Assembly (NCBI RefSeq): GCF_042847215.1
Contig: NZ_AP031500.1
Location: 2,914,001-2,978,000 of the forward strand
Origin: Gilvimarinus japonicus
GTDB taxonomy: Bacteria; Pseudomonadota; Gammaproteobacteria; Pseudomonadales; Cellvibrionaceae
DNA: 64,000 nt
Direction of reading: 5' to 3'
In this document: piece after piece, positions 52,733 through 60,869 of the stretch
How the letters are laid out: each line of letters opens with the position of its first letter
How positions within the stretch are numbered: the stretch's first letter is position 1
The notes under the pieces: generated by a model
The model's database searches: none
The model's input: the letters and a program-made list of their open reading frames with translations, nothing else
What the model was told of the DNA's origin: nothing
Position numbers and translations under genes: made by a program

Positions 52733-54490
52733 ATGAAACATTCACTACATCAGCGGTTATTGTTACCCGTAACCCTGGCCGCCCTATCGCTATCGGCTAG
52801 TATGACTAATGCCGACGTTGCGCCTATTTCCACCAACGGTAACCAATTACTGTTTGGCGGCGCGGTCGACAGCGTCGCCGGGCCCAGCCTGTTTTGGAGC
52901 AACAACGGCTGGGGCGGCGAAAAGTTTTACAACGCCGGTGCCGTTGCCAGCGCCCAGCAAGATTGGAACGCCGAGATTATCCGAGCCGCCATGGGGGTCG
53001 ATGAACCAGGCGGCTATCTAGAAGACGCCTCCGCCAACCTCAACCGGGTGCGCGCCGTGGTCGATGCCGCGATTGCCAACGATATGTATGTCATCATCGA
53101 CTGGCACAGCCACCATGCCGAGAGCTATACCCAGGCAGCGGTAAGCTTCTTTCAACAAATGGCGTCCGAATACGGTCAGCACGACAACGTTATTTACGAA
53201 ATTTACAACGAGCCGCTCAGCGTATCCTGGAGCAACACCATTAAGCCTTACGCCGAGCAAGTCATCGGCGCTATTCGCGCCGTCGACCCGGATAACCTTA
53301 TTGTGGTGGGTACCCCTACTTGGTCTCAAGACGTAGACGCCGCCGCGAATGACCCTATCACCAACTACAACAACATTGCCTATACCCTGCACTTTTACGC
53401 CGGTACCCACACCCAATACCTACGCGATAAAGCCCAATATGCGCTGGATATGGGTATTCCGCTATTTGTTACCGAGTGGGGCACCGTCAACGCCAACGGG
53501 GACGGCGGCGTGGCCTACAACGAAACCAATACTTGGATGGACTTTTTAAAGGCCAACAACATCAGCCATGCCAACTGGGCGTTAAACGACAAGGCTGAGG
53601 GGTCATCTGCACTGCTCACTGGCGCCAACCCCAGCGGCAATTGGGCCGACAACCAATACACCGCATCGGGTACGTTTGTGCGCGATATTGTCCGCGATTG
53701 GTCTGACGGCGACCCGGTTGATCCGGACCCAACCTGCACCCGCATTAACGTGCCCGGCACTATTGAGGCGGAATCGTTCTGTGATATGGACGGCATTCAA
53801 ACCGAATCCACCACCGATACCGGTGGCGGCTTAAACGTCGGCTGGACTGACGCGGGCGATTGGACGAGCTACGAGGTTAATGTCCAGGCAGCGGGCCGCT
53901 ATAAAGTCAGCTATCGCGTCGCGGCCGCACAAAATAGCGGCATGCTACAGCTTGAAGCCGCTGGCGGTTTTCCCACTTATGGCAGTATTACCACACCGGT
54001 TACCGGAGGCTGGCAATCGTGGCAAACCATTTCGCACGAGGTTGAGCTGCCCGCCGGCGACCAAGATCTAGCCATCGCTGTTGTCAGTGGCGGTTGGAAC
54101 CTTAACTGGATCAAAGTCGAACCTGCCGGCGGCTCTAGCTCTTCGAGCAGCTCCTCCTCTAGCAGCTCATCTTCCAGTAGTTCGTCGTCCAGCAGCGCGT
54201 CTGGCTGTGACACCGCCAACGCTACGTCCATCACAGGCAATACCATCACGGTGTCCGAGGGACAGTGCATTCGCTATGAACACACCTGGGGCAGCTTGCA
54301 GCTGGGCAGCTGGAGCGCCGCGGCGGGCACAACCTACGATGTCATCAACTGCAACGGTCAAGTGATTGCCGATGTCGCCCAAGTGCAAAATGGTTTTAGC
54401 ACTGTCGCCACCGGCACTAACCACTGCAACCTCTATGTTTACGTTAAACAAGCACCCACCAGTTTTGACCTGCAATTTGGCAGCTGGTAA
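52733..54490 (+). CDS. GH5 cellulase with CBM6, poly-Ser linker and unassigned C-terminal module
   Basis: A 585-residue secreted endoglucanase. Signal peptide about 1-28 (ends MTNADVA); GH5 (family 5) catalytic domain about 30-325 with acid/base E160 in YEIYNEPLS and nucleophile E248 in FVTEWGT; the HFYAGTHT motif is in between. A CBM6-type carbohydrate-binding domain follows (about 336-465, TIEAESFCDMDGIQTE and WTDAGDWTSYEV). A run of 21 serines (468-488) in mixed codons links to a C-terminal region of about 95 residues (SGCDTANATSITGNTI) that I do not recognise, with three or four cysteines and beta-like repeats. Poly-Ser linkers are typical of marine cellulolytic Gammaproteobacteria. A strong terminator follows at 54529. 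Confidence 0.93.
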   Translation: MKHSLHQRLLLPVTLAALSLSASMTNADVAPISTNGNQLLFGGAVDSVAGPSLFWSNNGWGGEKFYNAGAVASAQQDWNAEIIRAAMGVDEPGGYLEDASANLNRVRAVVDAAIANDMYVIIDWHSHHAESYTQAAVSFFQQMASEYGQHDNVIYEIYNEPLSVSWSNTIKPYAEQVIGAIRAVDPDNLIVVGTPTWSQDVDAAANDPITNYNNIAYTLHFYAGTHTQYLRDKAQYALDMGIPLFVTEWGTVNANGDGGVAYNETNTWMDFLKANNISHANWALNDKAEGSSALLTGANPSGNWADNQYTASGTFVRDIVRDWSDGDPVDPDPTCTRINVPGTIEAESFCDMDGIQTESTTDTGGGLNVGWTDAGDWTSYEVNVQAAGRYKVSYRVAAAQNSGMLQLEAAGGFPTYGSITTPVTGGWQSWQTISHEVELPAGDQDLAIAVVSGGWNLNWIKVEPAGGSSSSSSSSSSSSSSSSSSSSSASGCDTANATSITGNTITVSEGQCIRYEHTWGSLQLGSWSAAAGTTYDVINCNGQVIADVAQVQNGFSTVATGTNHCNLYVYVKQAPTSFDLQFGSW

Positions 54491-54528
54491 CCCCTCTCAA
54501 CCAAGCTGTATCCTCACCGATACTATGT

Positions 54529-54553
54529 GGGGCCTGATCCAGGCCCCTTTTTT
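54529..54553 (+). terminator. Intrinsic terminator of the cellulase gene
   Basis: GGGGCCTG and CAGGCCCC pair perfectly across ATC, followed by six Ts, 38 bases past the cellulase stop. Confidence 0.93.
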
Positions 54554-54688
54554 ATGGCTGCACAATAAAGTTCAATGCTCAGCTCACCACTCGGATTACG
54601 GTGCTAATATAATGCTATGGGCTGGTGCTGGCTAACGGTTCCGGAACATATAGATACTACGCACTTACGTGGACTTAGAGGACGAGCG

Positions 54689-55354
54689 ATGATCGTAATA
54701 AAAGGAACAGTAACCGCAGCGGTAGCGAGTGTTTTGGCACTTAGCTCAACAATGGCGACGGCTGACCGCGGTAATAAGTATGAGTTTTCATTACAGGTGC
54801 CCTACCTGTATGACGAGAGTATCGACTTTGACGGCGGCGCCAGCGTCAAGGTGAATTCGGACGCCGGTTTTGGCTTTAGCGCTGGCTACAATTACTCAGA
54901 CAATGTAAACCTACGGGGCAGCTTTACCTGGAACTCCACCAGCTACGACGCCGCACGTGTTTTGGATGATGGCAACAACACCGTCGAAACCTTTGGCGGC
55001 GTGTTTGACTCTTTTAGCGCCAGTTTAGTCGGTGACTACTACTTTTTAGAAGGGCCTTTTACCCCGTTTGTCAGCGCCAACTTGGGCTGGACCGCCGTAG
55101 ATAGCAATATTGCCGCTGGCCCACCTAACAGTGTGTGTTGGTGGGACCCTTGGTGGGGTTATATCTGCGACGCTTACCAACCCACCTACGGTGAAGATTC
55201 GCTGTCCTACGGGATTGGTGCAGGCGTTCGGTTTGATATCAGCCAACGGCATTTTATACGCGCCGGTTACTACGAACGATGGGTCGATGTGGACAATGCC
55301 ATTGACGATCCAGCGTTTGGGACTTTGTCCGTCGAGTTTGGTTTTATGTACTAA
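54689..55354 (+). CDS. Outer-membrane beta-barrel protein (OMP_b-brl-type)
   Basis: A 221-residue protein with a signal peptide (about 1-26, ending ATA) and alternating aromatic/polar strands such as FGFSAGYNYSDNVNLRGSF, SASLVGDYYFLEGPFTPFVS and HFIRAGYYERWVDVDNA, ending in the beta-signal-like VEFGFMY with C-terminal aromatic. Likely an eight-stranded OmpA/OmpX-like barrel, function unknown. AGAGGA precedes the ATG at 54689, so this start is used rather than an upstream in-frame ATG at 54617. A Trp-rich cysteine loop (CWWDPWWGYICDA) in the second half is unusual. Confidence 0.82.
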   Translation: MIVIKGTVTAAVASVLALSSTMATADRGNKYEFSLQVPYLYDESIDFDGGASVKVNSDAGFGFSAGYNYSDNVNLRGSFTWNSTSYDAARVLDDGNNTVETFGGVFDSFSASLVGDYYFLEGPFTPFVSANLGWTAVDSNIAAGPPNSVCWWDPWWGYICDAYQPTYGEDSLSYGIGAGVRFDISQRHFIRAGYYERWVDVDNAIDDPAFGTLSVEFGFMY

Positions 55355-55376
55355 AAATAACCGGCTACCGCAGCAT

Positions 55377-55405
55377 AAAAAGCCCGCCTTTAACGGCGGG
55401 CTTAT
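55377..55405. terminator. Bidirectional intrinsic terminator
   Basis: AGCCCGCC and GGCGGGCT pair perfectly around TTTAAC, with A-run on the left and T on both transcripts' distal sides. It ends the beta-barrel gene (plus) and the acetyltransferase gene (minus). Confidence 0.88.
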
Positions 55406-55443
55406 TGTTAGCCAAACAGAAACAGGCAAGCATAGATACCCGT

Positions 55444-56004
55444 TTAGGCGGACAAGTTGCTTTTATGCACCTTGCAAGGGTTGCCAAACGCCACACTGTT
55501 GGCCGGAATACTTTTGGTCACCACGCTGCCGGCGCCAATAGTGCAACCATCACCAATGCTCACTCCGGGCAAGATAATACAGCCACCACCTATCCACACA
55601 TTACTGCCAATGGAGATGGGCGCGGCAACGCCTATGTGCGCATTACGTTGCTCTAAATCGAGCGGATGGCTGGCTGCATACACCTGTACATTAGGGGCAA
55701 TAAAAACATTGTCGCCTATCGCAACCGGGCAGCAATCAAGCAATACAAAATTAAAATTAATAAACACATTGCTACCAATCGTGGTATTACAGCCATAATC
55801 CACCCGAATAGGTTTTTCGATATGAACGTTATCGCCTACTTGGGCAAATATTTTTCGTTGCAGTTGCGCCTTAGCATCGCCATCGCGCGCTTTTAGCTCA
55901 TTAAAATCGTCAACCAAATCCCGCGTTTTAAAACGAATTTCGGTGAGCTCAGGGTCGTTAATCCAATATTCACTACCGGCAAGCATTTTTTCTCGTTCGT
56001 TCAT
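55444..56004 (-). CDS. Maltose/galactoside-type sugar O-acetyltransferase
   Basis: A 186-residue hexapeptide-repeat transferase. The N-terminal MLAGSEYWINDPELTE and the left-handed beta-helix (about 75-180, IGSNVFINFNFV, ISIGSNVWIGGG, CIILPGVSIGDGCTIGAGSV) match Maa/LacA/NodL proteins, and the catalytic histidine is in AASHPLDLEQRN. It transfers acetyl from acetyl-CoA to a sugar hydroxyl; substrate is not specified. It is 18 bases from the alpha/beta hydrolase stop; all of 55444-59743 are on the same strand, perhaps one operon. Confidence 0.92.
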   Translation of the reverse strand: MNEREKMLAGSEYWINDPELTEIRFKTRDLVDDFNELKARDGDAKAQLQRKIFAQVGDNVHIEKPIRVDYGCNTTIGSNVFINFNFVLLDCCPVAIGDNVFIAPNVQVYAASHPLDLEQRNAHIGVAAPISIGSNVWIGGGCIILPGVSIGDGCTIGAGSVVTKSIPANSVAFGNPCKVHKSNLSA

Positions 56005-56022
56005 CAGGCAATCCAGGCTCGG

Positions 56023-57015
56023 TTAAAAGATTTTATCTAGTATGGTCTGATAGCGATCAAACGCCTCAAACTGCGGCATATGCCCGACATCGTCAATCTC
56101 ATGCAAGGTCGCGTGGGGAATAGTCTCGGCAGCTTGCTTGCCCAGTTTATCGTACTGTCCCAACACTCGGGTTACCCCTGGTTTTTTCCAGCCTCTGCCC
56201 GGGCCGGTGGTATCGCGGGTACCGATAATTAAGTGAGTGGGCACCGAAATATTGTTAAATTCATTAACGACCGCTCCGGTGAAAATTAAATCGTACGTTA
56301 ACGCGTTATTCCAAGCCACTTGGGGCCAGTCGGGGCCGTTAATCCAGCCTTTATGAATGGTGGTTAGCGCCTCGTATGCCTCAGACCATTTTCCGTCGTA
56401 GTAGTTTTTCTTTTGGTAAGCGATCACCCCCTCAATGGTTTTGTTGAGTTCACTGTCGTAAAAAAAGGCCGGATCTTTGTACTCGACGTACTGTAAGTAA
56501 TCCTCTAACCCGACTGGATTAACCAACACCAGCTGCTCGACTTGATTGGGGTAACTCAGAGCGTAACGCGAGGCCAACATCCCGCCCATGGAATGGCCCA
56601 TCACAATCAGGTGCTCTAAACCTAGCTTATCGGTTAAGGCGCGCGTATTGGCCGCCAACGCCTCAAACGAGAACTGATAATGCGCAGGTTTGGATGATTT
56701 ACCAAAGCCAATTTGATCGGGCATCAAAACCCCATAGCCTTTTTGTTGCAACAGCGCGGCGGTTTTTTGCCAGTAATCGGCGGCAAAATTTTTGCCGTGC
56801 AGCAACAGCACCGTCGGTTTATCCGGCTTACCAGGTAAGTGCATATAGGCCATTTCTAAAGATTGGCGTTGGCTTGTAACCGCAAACATCTGCACCGGAT
56901 ACGGATAATCGTACTGCGATAGCCGGGCGTCAAAGCTGGGGGCGGCTTCTTTTGCCGTTACCACCGCTGCGTTTACCATAAAAAACATGGCTAACCAGTA
57001 TTTAAAAAATCTCAT
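56023..57015 (-). CDS. Alpha/beta hydrolase, secreted
   Basis: A 330-residue hydrolase with signal peptide (about 1-22, ending VTAKEA). The nucleophile serine is in VMGHSMGGMLASR; the oxyanion region is LLLHGKNFAADYW and the catalytic His is in DDVGHMPQFEAFDRY near the C-terminus. A periplasmic esterase or lipase-like role is likely. It lies between the Omp85-like gene (26 bases) and the acetyltransferase. Confidence 0.88.
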   Translation of the reverse strand: MRFFKYWLAMFFMVNAAVVTAKEAAPSFDARLSQYDYPYPVQMFAVTSQRQSLEMAYMHLPGKPDKPTVLLLHGKNFAADYWQKTAALLQQKGYGVLMPDQIGFGKSSKPAHYQFSFEALAANTRALTDKLGLEHLIVMGHSMGGMLASRYALSYPNQVEQLVLVNPVGLEDYLQYVEYKDPAFFYDSELNKTIEGVIAYQKKNYYDGKWSEAYEALTTIHKGWINGPDWPQVAWNNALTYDLIFTGAVVNEFNNISVPTHLIIGTRDTTGPGRGWKKPGVTRVLGQYDKLGKQAAETIPHATLHEIDDVGHMPQFEAFDRYQTILDKIF

Positions 57016-57041
57016 AAAAACCTCTATTTATGTGGTACTCA

Positions 57042-58274
57042 CTAAAATGCTTCGCCAACACCAAAATAAAACTGCGAGCCGTTTTTACCCACCGAATAAT
57101 CGGCTGACAAGCTAACTAAGTGCTTTTGTGACAATAAAAACCTTGCCCCGACACCAGCGGCGGGCAAGTACTCAGAGAAAAAATCACCGGCACTCTCGGC
57201 GACCTCGCCCACCCCAGTAAAGCCGGTTAACACCCATTTTTTAGACACCCGCCAGCGATACTCGGCCTGGAGTGCGTACATGGTTTTATCCCGATACCGG
57301 CCAACATCATAGCCGCGTAAATCGGTTTTACCGCCAAACGAGCTGAGCAAAAAAAACGGCGCCTCGCGCCCGGCCGAACGATAATAAGCCCGCAGCGCCA
57401 ACACGTCACGATCGGCCATCGCGAGGTATTGATTAGCCGACAAACTGACAATATCGGTATCAAAGTCAGAGCCCAGCGCTTGTCGGTAAAAAGCCGCTGT
57501 AGCGCTAAGCAAAGCCCCATGGCGAGGGAAGTACGGCTGATCACGAGAATCGTATTTTAGCGGCAGTTGTACCGCCGCCATGTCCAAAGTGATACTTGGG
57601 TCGGGCAAATTCGCTAACAGTGGGCGCTCTGTGCGCAGGCGCACATCGGCTTTTCCGGCCAAAAATCCCAACCCGGTATAGACATTGTCCCACACTTCAT
57701 ACAACACAGAGCCATAGTACAACGGGGACTTTTGGGTAATGTCCAGCGAAAGGCCGGTATCGCCAGCGGCGTTGCCCACGCCCCAGTAGCGGTAATTATA
57801 ATTAATCTCTCCCGCTGCCAGCGCGACTCGCAAACGGTCCTCCCAAAAATGTAAATTACCACCCACACCGTAAGCGTAGCTGCCATTCTCGGTGGTCATC
57901 CCCATTGCTCCCACCACGGAAGAGGGGGTATCGGTTTGCGTTTTATCAATATCGATAAAGTACCCACCGACCAGCGCCAGCTTCCAGCCCAACTCTGGAG
58001 AGCGGCCGGGAATAGGCGCCAAGATTAAATCGTCAGGCCACCAGCTCGCCATACTGCTGGCTGGGTTACCGCGCACCGGCGTAGTGCCGCTTTCCATTAC
58101 CTCATCGGTTAGCGTCGGCACCTCTTGCACTTTGCCTGGCTCCACCGCTTGTGCCAACGCACTTGACGCCAGACTCAATACCACGAGAATGCCGGCTCGT
58201 AATCTGCGTTTTGCAGTGGCACTCGTGCCGCGTAAAGCCCTGCGCAAAACAGCGGTTTCTCTATAGCTAAGCAC
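57042..58274 (-). CDS. BamA/TamA-family (Omp85) outer-membrane protein
   Basis: A 410-residue outer-membrane protein resembling the surface-antigen (PF01103) barrel of Omp85. A signal peptide (about 28-43, ending SALAQA) is followed by a short region and the barrel (about 110-410), ending VGEAF. Conserved stretches include RDVLALRAYYRS and GKTDLRGYDVGRYRDKTMY (the barrel RGF/Y-like motif, here RGYDVGRY) and the YRWRVSKKW strand. There is no POTRA region, so it is far smaller than BamA. It starts with GTG at 58274, 2 bases past the stop of the SYLF-like protein gene, so the two are co-expressed. Role: possibly an outer-membrane assembly or secretion factor; not determined. Confidence 0.82.
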   Translation of the reverse strand: MLSYRETAVLRRALRGTSATAKRRLRAGILVVLSLASSALAQAVEPGKVQEVPTLTDEVMESGTTPVRGNPASSMASWWPDDLILAPIPGRSPELGWKLALVGGYFIDIDKTQTDTPSSVVGAMGMTTENGSYAYGVGGNLHFWEDRLRVALAAGEINYNYRYWGVGNAAGDTGLSLDITQKSPLYYGSVLYEVWDNVYTGLGFLAGKADVRLRTERPLLANLPDPSITLDMAAVQLPLKYDSRDQPYFPRHGALLSATAAFYRQALGSDFDTDIVSLSANQYLAMADRDVLALRAYYRSAGREAPFFLLSSFGGKTDLRGYDVGRYRDKTMYALQAEYRWRVSKKWVLTGFTGVGEVAESAGDFFSEYLPAAGVGARFLLSQKHLVSLSADYSVGKNGSQFYFGVGEAF

Positions 58275-58276
58275 GA

Positions 58277-59743
58277 TTAAAACCTCACCACTAACGAGCC
58301 AATCATCGCCTCGCGGGAGCCAATAAAACCATTGTACTCGGCACTAACCGACAACACCGAACTGATATCCCAGTTAAACCCGGCCAATAAATTCCAGCGA
58401 TCTTTACTCTCTTGGCGAATACGATAACCCAGCACCTGATCGGTACCGGGAACGTCAAGCTGGCCATCCACCGTATTCTCACTATCTAAATAATTACCAC
58501 CCACAAAGAGCGCCAGCCGCCCTAACTCTGAGAGCTTAAAAACACGCCCCACACGCGGGGTCACGGTAACCGAGCGACCGTCGGCAACAGCATTATCAGG
58601 CTTACTGTAGGTGATATTAAAAGGCAGCACGGCAAACCAATCTTGCCAGCCGCCAGCCAACACCGTGCCGACACCATAGGTCGTAGGGTTAACCTGAGCT
58701 CGCACCGGAAACTCGACCTCCCGTCCGGCTAGCACAAAACACAACGGAGGCCGCAACGCACCCGTGCAATCGGTACCGCTGCCCTCAAGTAAGGTATCGC
58801 CATCGAGCGTAACATCCATGGTGATGCTGCCGTCTACCTTGCCGACCATGGCAAAAACATTCATAAACGGAAACAACCACGCATCAACTTTAATTTGCGT
58901 CGTGTCCAGCACTGTCTCGGCATTGCCAAAATCGACAAACTCATAGGGAATTTTTTCGGCGCCGTTAAACCCGACGTTTAAATGCGTTAACGACATGTTT
59001 TGGCGCACGCTGGCAAAGGTAAAACTGACGCCCATCGGCAAAGGCAAATTAAAGCCGGCATCGACAGCCTCTTGGCCAAAAAACGGCAAGGTATGCGGCC
59101 ACTTGCGCGGCGCCTTAGCGCCTTGGCTATTGGCGTAAGCCGAGGCGCGATTAGGTATCGTCGTGCCAGCCACACCGGTATCAGTCAAACGGCGATTCAC
59201 CGATACTCGGGTTAGCTCCAGTCCGGCGCCAATGGCAGCACCTGATTGACTAAAAAAGTAAAACTCTATGTCGTTGCTACTGCTGTGATACAGCGAGCCT
59301 TCGTTACCCAGCGAGCGGCGGGCAGATGGGTTGAACAACCACTGATCGCGCTGTAACGCATCCAGTGCCTCCTGAGTCTTAATAACGGCCAGAAAATAAG
59401 TGCCACTAGAGCCAAGTCCAACACCAACCCCAAAGGCATCAATATCTAAATAGGTTTGCGTGCCCTCATTGCTGTCCACCAAGAGCGCTACGCCGCTACT
59501 ACCGCTTACCGGCCCTAACAAAAGCCGATCGTTGAGCCCTATAACATACCCTTTTGACGTATCAATGGCCGCTTGCAGCTTGGGCCTATCGCGCAACATG
59601 GTGGCAAGTACCTCTTGCGCCTTATGTTCGAGCCTTGCACGAGTAACCGCAGCCTCTTCCACCGGGTTAACGCTACAGCCGGCCAATAGCAACCCGAGCA
59701 ATAGCGCTATGGTATAACCGCAACGACTGTTCGATAGCGACAT
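58277..59743 (-). CDS. Lipoprotein with SYLF-like domain and beta-barrel-like C-terminus
   Basis: A 488-residue protein with lipobox LLAGCS (Cys about residue 23). Residues about 40-190 (TSKGYVIGLNDRLLLGPVSG, LDIDAFGVGVGLGSSG, YFLAVIKTQEALDALQRD) resemble the SYLF/Ysc84 domain, known in lipid-binding proteins. The remainder (about 230-488) reads as alternating strands with DKVDGSITMDVTL and a final RFLLSQ-like strand typical of outer-membrane barrels, ending VVRF. Such a lipoprotein/SYLF/barrel chimera is uncommon. It starts the cluster with the Omp85-like protein (2 bases apart), the hydrolase and the acetyltransferase. The domain call is from pattern only. Confidence 0.6.
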   Translation of the reverse strand: MSLSNSRCGYTIALLLGLLLAGCSVNPVEEAAVTRARLEHKAQEVLATMLRDRPKLQAAIDTSKGYVIGLNDRLLLGPVSGSSGVALLVDSNEGTQTYLDIDAFGVGVGLGSSGTYFLAVIKTQEALDALQRDQWLFNPSARRSLGNEGSLYHSSSNDIEFYFFSQSGAAIGAGLELTRVSVNRRLTDTGVAGTTIPNRASAYANSQGAKAPRKWPHTLPFFGQEAVDAGFNLPLPMGVSFTFASVRQNMSLTHLNVGFNGAEKIPYEFVDFGNAETVLDTTQIKVDAWLFPFMNVFAMVGKVDGSITMDVTLDGDTLLEGSGTDCTGALRPPLCFVLAGREVEFPVRAQVNPTTYGVGTVLAGGWQDWFAVLPFNITYSKPDNAVADGRSVTVTPRVGRVFKLSELGRLALFVGGNYLDSENTVDGQLDVPGTDQVLGYRIRQESKDRWNLLAGFNWDISSVLSVSAEYNGFIGSREAMIGSLVVRF

Positions 59744-59811
59744 ACTCGCCTTCCTTTAGCGAAATCTTTGGGGGTGAGCCAGTACCGCTGGCAAGGCCCG
59801 ACCAAGATAAA

Positions 59812-59839
59812 AAAACGGAGCTCAGTTTGGCTCCGTTTT
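59812..59839 (-). terminator. Intrinsic terminator for the secreted methyltransferase gene
   Basis: On the minus strand AAAACGGAGC and GCTCCGTTTT pair across TCAGTTTG and are followed by a T-run of at least seven. It lies just past the stop of the methyltransferase gene at 59872 and 69 bases before the upstream end of the SYLF-like gene. Confidence 0.88.
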
Positions 59840-59871
59840 AGGTCTCACTCGTCTATTCTTGCGTCTATCAC

Positions 59872-60723
59872 CTATTTTTTAGGCTTTACAAATTTAAGCG
59901 TCATCCGGTCACTTTCGCCAATCGCTTGGTATTTAGCGCGATCGACATCCCCCAAACGGTACGACGGTGGCAGCGTCCAGACGCCTTTCTCGTGATTCGC
60001 CGTATCTTTGGGGTTGGCGTTGATATCACTGGTGTCGGCCAATACAAAACCGGCTTGCTTGGCGACGCTTTCAATGACGCTTTGTTTAATATAGCCGCTC
60101 GTTTGTTGTTCCGCATCATCGCGATCCTCGGGCAGCCTATGGTCAACCACACCCAACACGCCACCGGGCTTGAGGGCACGATAAAACGATGAGAACGCAG
60201 CCAGCAAGCGTTTTTCACCGCCACCGTTCATATACCAGTTGTGCGCATTGCGAAAGGTCAATACCGCATCGGCGCTGCCCACGGGGGCAATGTCGTATTG
60301 GTCCGGGGGGTTAAATACCGAGAGTTTTACCTGATCGTAACGCTCTGGATGCTCGGCCATTTTTTTACCAAAGGCCTCCCGTGAGCGTTTGAAGTAAGCC
60401 ACGTCACTGTTAGGGTTAAAATGAGCGGCGTAAAAAGTGCCGGAATCACGTAAATAGGCGGCCAAGATATCCGTATACCAACCACCACCGGGCCAAATTT
60501 CTACCACGGTCATATCCGGTTCTACACCAAAAAAACTCAAGGTTTCGGCCGGGTGACGATACTCATCCCGCGCCGCTGCATCGGAGCGATAATCGCTGTG
60601 CAGCGCCTGGTTAAGTTTTTCATTATCGGTATCGTGCGCAATGGCACTGACTGCGCCCGTCAGCGCTGTTGCGATGACACCTGCCTGTAACATCTTGACG
60701 ATAAAGCCGCTTTTAATGGCCAT
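59872..60723 (-). CDS. Class I SAM-dependent methyltransferase with signal peptide
   Basis: A 283-residue protein whose N-terminus (MAIKSGFIVKMLQAGVIATALTGAVSAIAHD) is a good Sec signal peptide, followed by a methyltransferase Rossmann domain: motif I VVEIWPGGGWYTDILAAYL, motif with DAVLTFRNAHNWYMNGG, and ALKPGGVLGVVDHRLPED. Proteins of this type are annotated as 'methyltransferase' in several marine proteobacteria but their substrate and the source of SAM in the periplasm are unclear. GGAG is placed upstream of ATG 60723. It ends at a terminator. Next upstream, 147 bases away on the same strand, is another SAM methyltransferase gene. The export prediction is the odd point. Confidence 0.8.
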   Translation of the reverse strand: MAIKSGFIVKMLQAGVIATALTGAVSAIAHDTDNEKLNQALHSDYRSDAAARDEYRHPAETLSFFGVEPDMTVVEIWPGGGWYTDILAAYLRDSGTFYAAHFNPNSDVAYFKRSREAFGKKMAEHPERYDQVKLSVFNPPDQYDIAPVGSADAVLTFRNAHNWYMNGGGEKRLLAAFSSFYRALKPGGVLGVVDHRLPEDRDDAEQQTSGYIKQSVIESVAKQAGFVLADTSDINANPKDTANHEKGVWTLPPSYRLGDVDRAKYQAIGESDRMTLKFVKPKK

Positions 60724-60869
60724 TGTCTGCTCCGTTAGATCACTCAGTGATATTAAACATACGTATTTTGCTGCGACTCGCTCGCACACCAGACGCAAAG
60801 CTCCCTTAAACGTACCACATCGGCCGGGCAATGTGCTGCTCTTTAGCGCCGAGATCACCCAAGGGGTGT

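Noticed and set aside
53018..53416. A 132-codon minus-strand frame in the cellulase gene
   Set aside because: It is antisense to the catalytic domain and shows no family likeness.
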